Below, piece by piece: positions 45,601 to 55,678 of a stretch of DNA of 64,000 nt. Numbering within the stretch: position 1 is the stretch's first letter; every line of letters starts with the position of its first letter. A program made the translations under genes and the position numbers. The stretch comes from Brachionus plicatilis (lineage: Eukaryota > Rotifera > Eurotatoria > Ploima > Brachionidae). The notes beneath the pieces were generated by a model, which saw nothing but the letters and a program-made list of their open reading frames with translations, searched no databases and was not told the origin of the DNA. The stretch lies in NCBI GenBank assembly GCA_010279815.1, contig QEOQ01000070.1, positions 397,025 through 461,024 of the forward strand, given 5' to 3'.

Positions 45601-48600
45601 AAGTTAAATAAACGATATGCTGAAAAAGAGAGACAAAAAAGTTGCTACTAAGAAAAAAAGTCTAATTTAAAATGCTTGATTTTTAATTTAATTTATATTG
45701 TCAAATTATCAAAGAATTATCAAAGCATCTTTTCAAAGTTTATTCTTCTTCAAGAAGATAAATTATCTGAAATTTTTTTATGTCTTATTAAAGATAATTA
45801 TATGTTCTTAGACTTAGGTTCATGAAGATAAAATGTCTTTCCGAAGGCATTCACTTGATAAAAATTATATTTATTTTTAAATTAAATAGATTTTTCTAAA
45901 AAAGCTTAAAAAAAATTTGAAAATATTTCAATTCAATTTTCACCGGTTATTTGAGAATAATGATTGAACTTTATATAGCTCTTAACTCAAGAAAAATGAA
46001 AAGAATTAACTTGAATTTTTTTTGTTGAAAATTATGGTGATAAAATGGAGAAAATTATGGAAGATATTTTATCTTCACATAGCATCTTCCTTTTTTAAAA
46101 ACACTTTTTTGAGGTTAAGTCGTTTAGCTGAACCAGGAAAAATTGATTGATTTGACTAATGATTTTTTTAAAGCATAAATAATAAAAAAATATTTTAAAT
46201 TTTTTTTAGTATTTTAATTAAAATGTGACCTAGGGTCTGCTGAATGAAGAAAGAGCACTCTGCTTTCAGCATATAAAAAAATTAAAAAAATTTCAAATAC
46301 TAAAATCAATTATTTTAAGACAAAAATTTCAAAGTAAAAAAGAATATAAAAATTAAATATAAAGTAAAGAAGAAGTTAAAAGCAGAGTTGTTTAAAAGTC
46401 ACAAGTCTCAAGTCAAGTCCAAGTCCGGACTTTAAAATTTTGAATACTGAAGAAGAAATTTATGCTAAAATTGCAGCAAAATTCTGATATATGGCAAATC
46501 TATTGCATTAGACAACCCAAGAGTATATGAAGATTTGATATGAAGCCTGATCTATAAAATTTTTAAAAAAAATTCTTAACTTGGACTTTATTTTTAAGAA
46601 CTATTTATTTAATGACTTTTTTTTGGGACTTTTAAACAACTCTGGTTAAAAGTTTATAAATTATATTTTTATGTTTTTAAATGGATACTCCAATATCAAC
46701 TGCTTATTAAACTTTTGATTCCGTTGCTAAGGCCGCTAGAGCTTTTAATTATGGTTTTTTCAAATTTTTTGATTCGTACTTCTAAAGGTTTAAGATTGGA
46801 GATATTGTTTGGTAAATTTTGTGGTGTTGTTCGGTTAAGTTTAAATATTATTCTGATTGCTGGGTTTTGCACGATTTGTAGTTCATTTTTGCTTTTTTTG
46901 GGGCGTAATATGCTGTACTGTATTAGTGATGAAACTGTGGCTTTATAAATTGTCCTTAGATATTATGAGTTGATTGCATAGCATTTTGAACTGATTATTC
47001 TTGAAAGATTCAAATTTTATTTCATATTTTGCTCTAAACTCTTTGAAGTGTTCTCTAAATGTTAAACCTGTGTCAAATTTTATTCCTAGTATTTTTGGAG
47101 TTTTTTTTTAATTTGCATGATGTTGATTTTAATTGAAAGGTTTGAGCTGAAATAGTTTGATGGGCGGTGAAAATTTCAGGGAATCATTGAGTTGCTACAT
47201 ATTAATTAATATTAATTTAAAAACTTTAAAAATAAGTGCTGATTTTTGTTTACTCTTTTATTATTTAATATAGATTTATTCTAATGAACTTTTTCTTAGA
47301 GATGCTTGTTTCAAAAATACTAAAAAATAAGAATTTGTTTCGAGTATTTGTATAAAAACTCAAATTAAAATACTCAAGACAAAAAATTTATTCTGGTTCT
47401 TCAAAAAATTGGGGTTAAGGGGAAAACCAAGGACGAGATATAAAATCTCAAGAATCTTTCGTCTTTGGTCAATTTTAATGGTCGAAACTTAAAAAAAAGG
47501 GAGGCACCATTTTATAGCTTAGAAAATATCTTAATTTAAAGAGCAAAAAAAAATAATCTTTGAGAGCAGATACACAACAAAACTAGCTTTCTTTGGCAAA
47601 AAAATTCTGATAAGGCTTTAGTTTTTACGGGCGAGAATTTTAATTTCTTATACTTTTCAATAAAAAACCATTGCTAAACATAGCTCATAATTTTATTTTA
47701 TTTTTTATTTTCATTAAAAGAGTTATTGGGCCTAAAAATTCAAAAAGAATTATTATAAAAAATTAGTGTTGTAATTAAATTGCATTTGAATTTACTTTTA
47801 AATAATTAAATTAATTTTAAATTTGAATTTGAATCTAAACAAATTTTTTATTTGAATTTAAATTTAAACAAATATTAAATTTAAGTTTTAATTTAAACCG
47901 AGGAATTAAAATAAAATTTAAATTCAAATTTGAATTATAATGCAATTCAATTTAGATTTTAAAAAGTAAAATTATTAAGCTTTTATTTGAAAATCATAAC
48001 GAAAATTTAAATTTATTTTGATGGTTCTTATAATAAGAGTATTAATTGAAAATCGTAATTAACAAATAAATTCTAAAAATAAAGTTTTTTTAATTTTTTT
48101 TCCTGTTCCAATTATTTCAAGGTTTTCTAAAATAATATATAAATTTTATTTTATATTTTAATATAAATTAATTTATATTTTTAAAAATGAGTCAAACTCA
48201 AATTTTTTTACAAGCACCCTTTAATGATCGTTAAGCAAAAAGCAATGTATTAAAAGATCTCTTGTCCACAATCATTCAATTAAAGTTAGTGAATGTTATA
48301 GTAAATAAAAATGCTGATATTACACTGTTGAATATAGTAATATAAATTCCTCAAGAAATATGCTTGGTCATTTGAAAAAAGAGCATACTATGGAATTGGG
48401 ATATCAGCATAATATTTTAGTAGGTTTTATTTATATCTGAAAATTTAAATTAGTCAAATTGTTTAAGCTATTTTAATTAAAACACAATTTAAATAGAATT
48501 TAATATTATTTAATTTATAGTAGTAGTAGTAGTAGTAGTGTAAGCTGTAACACATAAAGTGTGAGTGCAGTTTATAACGCTGCACTTTGTCAGCTTGTGG

Positions 48601-51600
48601 TTTTGGTTATGGCCACATACTTCATAAGTTAATCAATTTAAGCTTCGGTATACCGATCTCCTCCAAGTCTCCGAGGCCATATGTCGGTCAATTCTGGCTT
48701 TAAATTGGTTAACCGTATCCGCCTCTGCTATCTCCGAGGGTAACATATTCCAGGTGGTAGCGTTGCGGTTCAGTAAAAAATTATCCCTCATGGGTGCATT
48801 TACAAATTTTTCCCTTATTATCTGACTGTTGTGTCTTCTATTAGCTCCTACTGTGTCCCCTGTATTTCTTAGACCTAGTTCTACCTCTTCGAAACCTTCT
48901 GTGATTTTATAAATTTGTATCAAGTCCCCTCTTTTCCTCCTAACCTCGAGACTTGTTAGTCCTAATTCTTTTAAATTTACTTCATATTCTAGACCCCTTA
49001 ATTCAATGACCATTTTTGTCGCCCTTTTCTGAATACCCTCCAATTTTGATATATCCCTTTTTGACATAGAGTTCCACACAGCTGAAGCGAACTCTAAATG
49101 CGCTCTTACGAAAGCTGGATATAATATCTTGAATAATTTAATATTAAAAAATTTAAAAGTTTTCCTCATTCTGCCGAGTGCTCTATTTGCCGTAGACACT
49201 GCTGCTTCTACTTGCTTGCTATTCTTTCCATCGCTAGAAATCATCACCCCTAAGTCCTTCTCAACCTCTGTTTTGTCAATTTAATCTTGGAATTAAAATA
49301 TTTTTTGAGTTTATATTTGAATTGTTATTATTAATTATTATTATTATTAATCTGCAACTAATGGCTCGCGGAGCTTGGAAAACAAATTTTACCAAGCTAT
49401 GACAGATAAATTTCTTTTAAATTCGCACGAATTAAATTTATCATTTTTGTTCTCGAACGAATTAGTTGCAATTTTTTTTTCTTCTGGTAATCTATTCCAT
49501 AATGGTACTGTTCGATTAGAAAAGAAGTTGTCTCTTACTGAGCAATTCTTAACAAGCTGTCTAAATAGTTTTTGTCTTGAGGATCTCGTTGAGCCTGCCG
49601 GTCCATGATTCTCGTAAGCTGCAGCATGAGTCGCTGGATGATACCAAGATACTTGGTTAAAATTTTTTTTTAATCTGTAAAGTTGGATCATGTCACCTCT
49701 TTCCCTTCTATTTTCCAGTGTTGTTAATCCTAGATGAAGTAGTCGTTCGTCGTAAATTTTTATTTCTCAGTGATGGAACACTTGAAAAACAAGCTTGAAG
49801 TTTTTGGATGTAATTTTAAAAGAAAATTTTCTTTTTTACATCACCCATTAGGCGTTCATTGAAATAAATTAAATAAAAAATATAAAAAAGACTTTTTATT
49901 TATAATTTCGAGAAAAAATTTCTCTAAATAATTTTATTTTGATCTCTTCCAAATGCTAATTCTTTAAAATGTTTGATTTTACCAAGCTAAATTAATAAAA
50001 GATTTTTTAATCAAAAGAAAAACTGAGTCGAATGAAGCAGTTCCAGACGCAATCGGTGAACAAAAATTGTGTTCAATATCTCGCTCTAATTCCTGTGTTT
50101 CATTGGCATTGAATAGTGAAAACGACACCACTGATACCCCTGAAAGTGTCTCTTCCAAATCAAGCACAATATACTCAGCGATAAGGCCCACTCAGTCACC
50201 GGTCTCACTGGCCCCTCAATTGAGAATCAGCGATGACGGCACAATTGTGATCAATGAGGAAAGTTTGGTCATTCAAAGACAAGAACCTGAGCCCATTTAC
50301 GAAAGTACTGTGGTCGAGAGTGAGCACGGAGACAATTTAACCTACAATAGCTACCGAAAATTTCACCATACTAAAAAATGGACCGAACGAGAGACTGCCA
50401 AATTCTACAAAGCCTTAAGCATGGTTGGCACTGATTTTACCATGATTCAAAAATTTTTTCCACACCGTAACCGAGACGAAATAAAGCGTAAATTCAAGCG
50501 AGAGGAAAAAATCAACCAAGCTTTTATTGACAAAATTTTATCCAAAACCGTGTCCATAGACTTGAGTTTTTTTGTATCAAGCAGTGGCGAAGAGGACGAA
50601 AAAATTCAAGCTAAAAATAAAAAATCTCAAAATTTATCTTCGGATCGAATTAATAGATCAAATAGTAGCAATAGTCTGAATGAGAGCGAGAAGAGAAAAA
50701 AAACAAAATTAAAACGAATTGAAAAAAGTAATTTTTGTGCAAAAGTCAGAAAAAAAATTCATTTTAAAGTCAAGTTGTTTGATCTGACTTGAAATTTTTA
50801 TTTTTGAAAAAAGTTTTTTCAAAAATAAAAATTATTCCGTGAAATTACTTTTTTTCAAAATAAAAAATTTCAATTCAAGTCAAATTAATTTTTTTTTTTA
50901 AATTTCAATACTTAATGACTTTTAATCAACTTTGTGCAAAACTAAAAATCAAAATTAAAAATTAAATTTACAAGGAACATTTGTTGAGTCAGAATCTGAG
51001 TCTGAGTTAACCTGTAAAAAAATATCTCCTGATAGCGAACAAAATCAAGAACTATGCAGCATTGGATGTGACCAAGTCAATTTAGAAATTGATTCCAATG
51101 TTGAAAAGCTTCCGCCATGCACTAGTCTATTTGAAAACAATAGTCAAGCTAAAAATAAAAAATCTCAAAATTTATCTTCGTATCGAATTAATAGATCAAA
51201 TAGTAGCAATAGTCTGAATGAGAGCGAGAAGAAGAAAAAAACAAAATTAAAACGAATTCAAAAAAGTAATTTTTGTGCAAAAGTCAGAAAAAAAGTCATT
51301 TTAAAGTCAAGTTGTTTGATCTGACTTGAAATTTTAATTTTTGAAAAAAGTTTCTTGATTCGAATTATTTTTAGTTTGAGATCGAGTCTTTAGACTTGAC
51401 TTAAAATTGGCCTTAACTCAAAAATCAAGTCATTCTAAAGGAATTTTTTTTAAAGTCAATCACTTAAAATATGTTCTTTTAAAGTTAAGTCATTTTAGTT
51501 GACTTGAGGATTTTTTTTGAATTATGAAAAATTATGAAAAGTCGACTCGAGTCGAGTTGAATATTTTATTGCTGTTTGTTATCTTTTAAAGCAGTTAAAC

Positions 51601-53219
51601 AAAATATTTTTAACATTTTAAACCATATTTCAAGTAAAGACTATTTTTTTAGTAAACTGTTTTTAGTAATTTAATTTATTTTAAGCAAAAAAAAATTAAA
51701 AAAAAAAAAAACAAAAGCCGAGTTGGTTAAGATGTTGATTAATTTTTCTTTTAACAAAAGTGTCCCAATGCGATGCCAGACCGAAATAATTGATAAGTCT
51801 CTATCTTGTTTAATCATATAACTAGTATATAATTTATAATTTATATTTTTGTAGCAATTTACGATATGTCTGACAATTCTTACTTTATATTTTAATAACA
51901 ATTATTGTACAATTAGATTTAATTCTCAAATCAATAATTTTTAATCAATAAAACGTTTTGAAACTCATAACTAAAAAAATTGTAATTTAAGAAAAAAAAT
52001 ATTTTTAGACTTTGATTATAGTCTTTACTTAAAATATGGTTTAAAAATGTTAAAAATAATTTTTTAAACTGATTTAAATGATAACAAACAAAGAGTTGTT
52101 TTTAAGTTACAAGTCATTAGTCAAGTCAAGTCAATGACTTAAAAAATTTTTTTCTTTAACTAGGCCGCCTCAATGACTACCTGGTACTGCAAAAAATTCA
52201 TGTGGTTCGAACTCTTTTATAAAAAATTTAATTCATTGACTTGACTTTTTAAAAAAAATATTTTAATTTAAGTCATGATATTGACTTAAAATTTTGTTAC
52301 TTAGACTTAAACATGTGACTTAAAAACAAGTCTGAACAAACAGCAATAAAATTTTCGAGTCGGCTTAAAAAAATACGAATTGACTCGAAAATAAATTAAG
52401 TCGGCTTCTCACATTAACCTTTAAGTTCTAGAGCATAATAAATTCATAGTTAAACTTATAATACTTGAAAATTTAAGTTTTTAATGTTTATATTTTAAAC
52501 TAAAATTTCTCTTAAATTCAAATATACAAGTCAAAATTTAAAAGTAAAAAGTCAAATGACTTAACTAAAAAAAAATATCTTAAGTTAAGTCGGTGACTTG
52601 ACTTTGACTTCTACTCTATGACTTACGCACAAGTGTGGTCGAAATCTTTGAAATTACTTTTTTTCAAATAAAAAATTTCAATTCGAGTCAAATTAATTTT
52701 TTTTTTTAAATTTCAATACTTAATGACTTTTAATCAACTTTGTGCAAAACTAAAAATCAAAATTAAAAATTAAATTTACAAGGAACATTTGTTGAGTCAG
52801 AATCTGAGTCTGAGTTAACCTGTAAAAAAATATCTCCTGATAGCGAACAAAATCAAGAACTATGCAGCATTGGATGTGACCAAGTCAATTTAGAAATTGA
52901 TTCCAATGTTGAAAAGCTTCCGCCATGCACTAGTCTATTTGAAAACAATAGTCAAGCTTTAGAAGTCATAAACCAACAAATAATAAGGGACACTTTCGAG
53001 CCGAGACCTTCCGAATCGGACAATGAAAGTATTGAGCTTGTGTTTGATTTGGATAACCAAATAATCAACGAAAAACGGGGCAAGCAAAGTGATCAAAATG
53101 AAAATGATGAGGGCGAGGAAGGTGAAATTATACTCGATTTGGACAACAACACTATTATACACAACCATTGGGGTGGTAGTAGCATAACCATTCAAAAGCT
53201 AAATGACGATGAGAAATGA
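42661..53219 (+). CDS. BDP1: Transcription factor TFIIIB subunit B'' (BDP1)
   Basis: Four exons: 42661-43358, 50018-50727, 50975-51265 and 52783-53219. Phases agree and give 711 residues. BDP1 joins TBP and BRF1 at RNA polymerase III promoters and stabilises promoter opening. Exon 1 ends with the conserved DRSKLRMKDFLYYNP motif preceding the core. Exon 2 has LRISDDGTIVINEESL and YNSYRKF, then the extended SANT domain (about residues 351-405: KKWTERETAKFYKALSMVGT, FFPHRNRDEIKRKFKREEK). The C terminus is acidic and disordered. Intron 1 (6.7 kb) is filled with LINE and MITE pieces. Residues 430-526 are repeated as 527-623 by a tandem genomic duplication that keeps frame and splice phase. Without it the protein would be 614 residues. 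Confidence 0.9.
43365..44545. other. BDP1 intron 1, proximal part
   Basis: AT-rich, no coding frame. GAAAAAAGTCCAGTGGAAAA near 43725 is partly mirrored by TTTTCCACTGGATTTTTTTC near 44388-44412, suggesting the ends of a further small inverted-repeat element of about 0.7 kb. Confidence 0.4.
44552..44878. mobile_element. MITE with TA target, second copy
   Basis: It begins CAGTGGTGATTTGATAACAG, ends CGTAAAATACCACTG, and is flanked by TA. Same TTTTACG-rich family as 24586-24901. The right terminus has lost part of its repeat. Confidence 0.75.
45060..45500. mobile_element. Inverted-repeat element, AATACCGC type
   Basis: The left end carries TAATACCGCTATTTTAA and AATACCGCC; the right end carries TTAAAATAGCGAG, AGAATAGCGGTATTTTTATT and ATTAGCGG. 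The ends are therefore inverted and internally repeated. The left part matches 13970-14220. Confidence 0.55.
46383..46644. mobile_element. hAT-like MITE with perfect 8-bp TSD
   Basis: It starts CAGAGTTGTTTAAAAGTC and ends GACTTTTAAACAACTCTG, flanked on both sides by GTTAAAAG (46375-46382 and 46645-46652). Same family as 5835-5959 and 6758-7061; it contains the AAGTCAAGTCCAAGTCCGGA subterminal repeat. Confidence 0.85.
46696..47100 (-). pseudogene. Non-LTR reverse transcriptase C-terminal fragment
   Basis: Minus strand: LGIKFDTGLTFREHFKEFRA in one frame, then a shift and YKATVSSLIQYSILRPKKSK, LQIVQNPAIRIIFKLNR and a stop at 46698-46696. This is the usual region after the polymerase domain in Jockey-like LINEs (GIxFD...LTFxEH, then IQN-ARII). 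Frameshifted and 5'-truncated, so dead. Confidence 0.65.
48300..48420 (+). pseudogene. Possible BED-finger remnant
   Basis: Plus-strand frame with YTVEYSNINSSRNMLGHLKK then EH resembles the second half of a BED zinc finger (S-x-N-x-L-x-x-HL-x-x-x-H) from a hAT transposase. The first cysteine pair is broken by a stop. Confidence 0.35.
48520..49265 (-). pseudogene. LINE fragment (CR1/L2-like RT C terminus) with microsatellite tail
   Basis: The minus-strand frame 49247-48633 encodes the conserved post-RT region: LYPAFVRAHLEFASAVWNSM, LEGIQKRATKMV, LGLTSLEVRRKRGDLIQIYK, and a typical NRRHN...REKFVNAPMRDNFLLNR ending with MLPSEI. After the stop comes a hairpin-forming 3' UTR and a (CTA)n tail (plus-strand TAGTAG... 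at 48520-48540). The 5' end is truncated. It interrupts a MITE copy like 42009-42289: AATTTAAATAGAATTTAA on the left rejoins TTTAATCTTGGAATT on the right. Confidence 0.75.
49322..49760 (-). pseudogene. Second LINE fragment with AAT-type microsatellite tail
   Basis: Minus strand: ERLLHLGLTTLENRRERGDM then IQLYRLKKNFNQVSWYH, and CSVRDNFFSNRTVPLWNRLP with stop at about 49389. It belongs to the same broad RT group as its neighbour but is clearly a different element. Its 3' end runs into an AAT microsatellite (plus-strand ATTATTATTATT about 49325-49352). 5'-truncated. Confidence 0.65.
50606..52958 (+). repeat. Tandem duplication inside BDP1
   Basis: Unit 1 is 50606-51143 (538 bp) and unit 2 is 51144-52951. 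TCAAGCT occurs at each border (50606, 51144, 52952). Each unit contains the end of one exon, an intron and the start of the next exon. Unit 2 differs by a few substitutions and by about 1.27 kb extra in its intron. Confidence 0.9.
51335..52645. mobile_element. Extra sequence in the second copy's intron
   Basis: Absent from the first unit's intron (50728-50974). It is rich in AAGTCA/TGACTT words (for example AGTCATTAGTCAAGTCAAGTC) in both orientations, as in the subterminal parts of the hAT-like MITEs, but exact ends and a target duplication were not identified. Confidence 0.5.
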
Positions 53220-53224
53220 TATTC

Positions 53225-54115
53225 CAAAAATTTGTTTCCAAGCGATCTAGGATCCAAGCTTTTATTAGTTTATTGTTGTTTATTATTTTATTTTTAACTT
53301 ATTATTTTATTCATTTTTAAGGATCAATTTTAAAAATATATTCAATAAAATGGCATTAGAAAAATTTTGTTAATTAAAATTTTAAGACGGATATTCTAAA
53401 CCGTCAATTTAGCTTTAGAAGCTTTAATATTTTTTGATTCTTTACTCGAGTTCTATAAAAAGAACGTCAAATCGAGATGAACAATCAAATAATTTGTCAT
53501 TTTTGTTTTAAAGAAAAAGATCTTGGGAAGGGTTGATAATTAAAAAAATTAAAAAATGATGAGGCTGAATAAAAGATTAACTTTAAAAATTTTAATCATC
53601 AGATAATCTACTAAAAATTTAGCCATATATTTTTTTAACTGTTTGAATATTAACAAAAATCTTAAATAAACACGTAAGACTTTTAAAAATTATATCGAAC
53701 ATTGTATTAAATATTTGTTTAATTTGAATTTTAAATTGAATTTTTGAATTAAAAATTTTTATGTAAAAAACTGACGATCTTTTTGGCACAAAAAATAGGT
53801 TATTTTTGAGGTTTTTAAATCGATCTCAATTTGGAAATATTTATTTATTTTATTTTTATTTGAAAAAAAAAAGATATTAACTAAATTTAAATTCAAAATA
53901 TGAAATTTATTTTTTTTGCAATTAAATTATGATATTTAAATTTTCGGTTAATTTGAATTTTCTGTTCAAATTTAAAATTTATTTAATTTTCAATTATACA
54001 AGAAACGGAGAGAATGCTTTATATTAATCATTTATGGAATATTACCCAAATTTCAATTCAAGGAGTTAATAATTTGATATTAAAATTAACCCTTGAATTA
54101 ATTGATAAATATTTT
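53225..54115. other. Intergenic stretch, no gene recognised
   Basis: 3' flank of BDP1, strongly AT-rich. No frames or repeats could be supported. Confidence 0.35.
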
Positions 54116-54117
54116 TT

Positions 54118-54903
54118 AAAGGCATATATTTTACTCAGTACCTAAAATATTATATTCAGTACCCAATTATATTTTATGTAGTACCAAAAAAATTTAATTC
54201 AAAACCAAAAAAATTAGTACCTAAATTGTTTTTTCTTGTACTAAAAATAATTTAATAAAACTTAATACTATTTTTCTTGTAACTATTTTGGTACATCTAT
54301 TTTAGCTAGAACCAAATATTAATTTTAATGAAACCAAAAATTAATTCTATTAGAATTAATTATCACTTAATGTTGCACCTCTTGATAAATCAGACTTGCT
54401 TATAAGTCACAGTTTTAAGTCTAAATCACAAAAATTCAAGTCAAGTGATAACTTCGACTAAAATTTTTTTTTAGTTGAGGTCAATGACTTAATTTTTTTA
54501 TTTTTTGAAGTCAATTAAATTCAATTTTTTATAAAAAAGTCCCAACAACATGAATTTTTTAACGCTCAAGTTAGTAAAAAAAAAGGAAAAAAAGGTAAAA
54601 ACAGAGATGCTATTGTTAAAATGCTATTTATTCTTTTTAGTAAATCAGCTCGATTGACTAAAAAGAATTAAATTTGTTTATTTTTTTTCTTAAATTTTCA
54701 TTAATTAATCTTACTATTTCTTTTTTATAATTAAATAAAATTTTATAAAGCGTCAAAAACTACATTTTTTTTTCTAATACGTTTTTTAGTACTAGAAAAT
54801 TTAATTAGGTACGACTAAAACATAATTCGTATTTCTAAATTATTTTTTGGGACTTGATAAAATATAATTAGGTATTGAGCAAAATATAAGCCTTTTTTAA
54901 AAA
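54118..54903. mobile_element. Inverted-repeat element, GGCATATATTTT ends
   Basis: The left end TTTAAAGGCATATATTTTAC, continuing CTCAGTACCTAA, is mirrored at the right (TTAGGTATTGAGC, AAAATATAAGCC). Repeated AGTACC / GGTAC words lie inside both ends. Non-coding. Confidence 0.5.
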
Positions 54904-55064
54904 TGTTCAAAATTTTGCTAAAAGATTCTTAAAAATATTTTTTATTTAAATTTTATTTATAATTTTGGATTAAAAAATGAAAAAAATGTTTGGTGCTTCT
55001 AGTGTTAAATAATTAAAAAAAAATATTTAAATAATCAAAATAAATTTGTTTTTCTGCATTTATT

Positions 55065-55490
55065 GAATTTATTGATTATCTCTTTAAAGAAGAGTTGTGA
55101 ATTTCAAATTCAAATTGAACAAAAATTCGTCATTTTTGGATAAATTAAAATTAAATTTAATGAAAAATATTTAGAAAAATACAACTACACTGTGCAAGAT
55201 ACTTTGTTGCACCTTTTTTACCTTTAGAAATAAAATTTTATTTTTTGCAAATCAAATCAATAATCAATTTAACCCTTATTGATATTTTATTTTTAGTTTT
55301 TTTTTTACATTTAAAAATTTTTTTTGGTAAAAAAGGTGCAACAAATTATGTTTCACTATGTTGCAGCATTTTTTTTAATATTATTTATAAACTCTTATTT
55401 TAATTTATCAAAAAGCGAGGAACTTTTGTTCAATTTGTATTTTAAATTCACAATACCCTTTAAAGAGAATTAATAACTAAAAATACAGAA
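55065..55490. repeat. Long imperfect palindrome upstream of the USP gene
   Basis: The centre carries ACTTTGTTGCACCTTTTTTA and, about 130 bp on, its complement (TAAAAAAGGTGCAACAAA). Outer arms also match (CTTTAAAGAAGAGTTGTGAA against TTCACAATACCCTTTAAAGA). It ends about 190 bp before the start codon of the next gene. Confidence 0.6.
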
Positions 55491-55678
55491 TATTATTGGT
55501 AAAATTATCAAAAAATTATTAAGTTATTTTTCAAGTCAATTTTAAGGAAATTTTTTAATGACAAGAAATTATACAAACAATTTAAAAAAAATTTTTTAAA
55601 CAAAAATTTTTTGTTATTTATTTTAGAAAAATATCGAAAATTTGGTAACAAAAAAATGAAACTAAAAATTTAAATATA

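Noticed and set aside
46715..46948. Plus-strand hydrophobic frame resembling a membrane protein
   Set aside because: The complementary strand carries a recognisable reverse transcriptase fragment; the plus frame is its shadow.
51714..51745. tRNA-like A-box (GCCGAGTTGGTTAAG)
   Set aside because: No B-box or acceptor-stem pairing could be found downstream; chance match.
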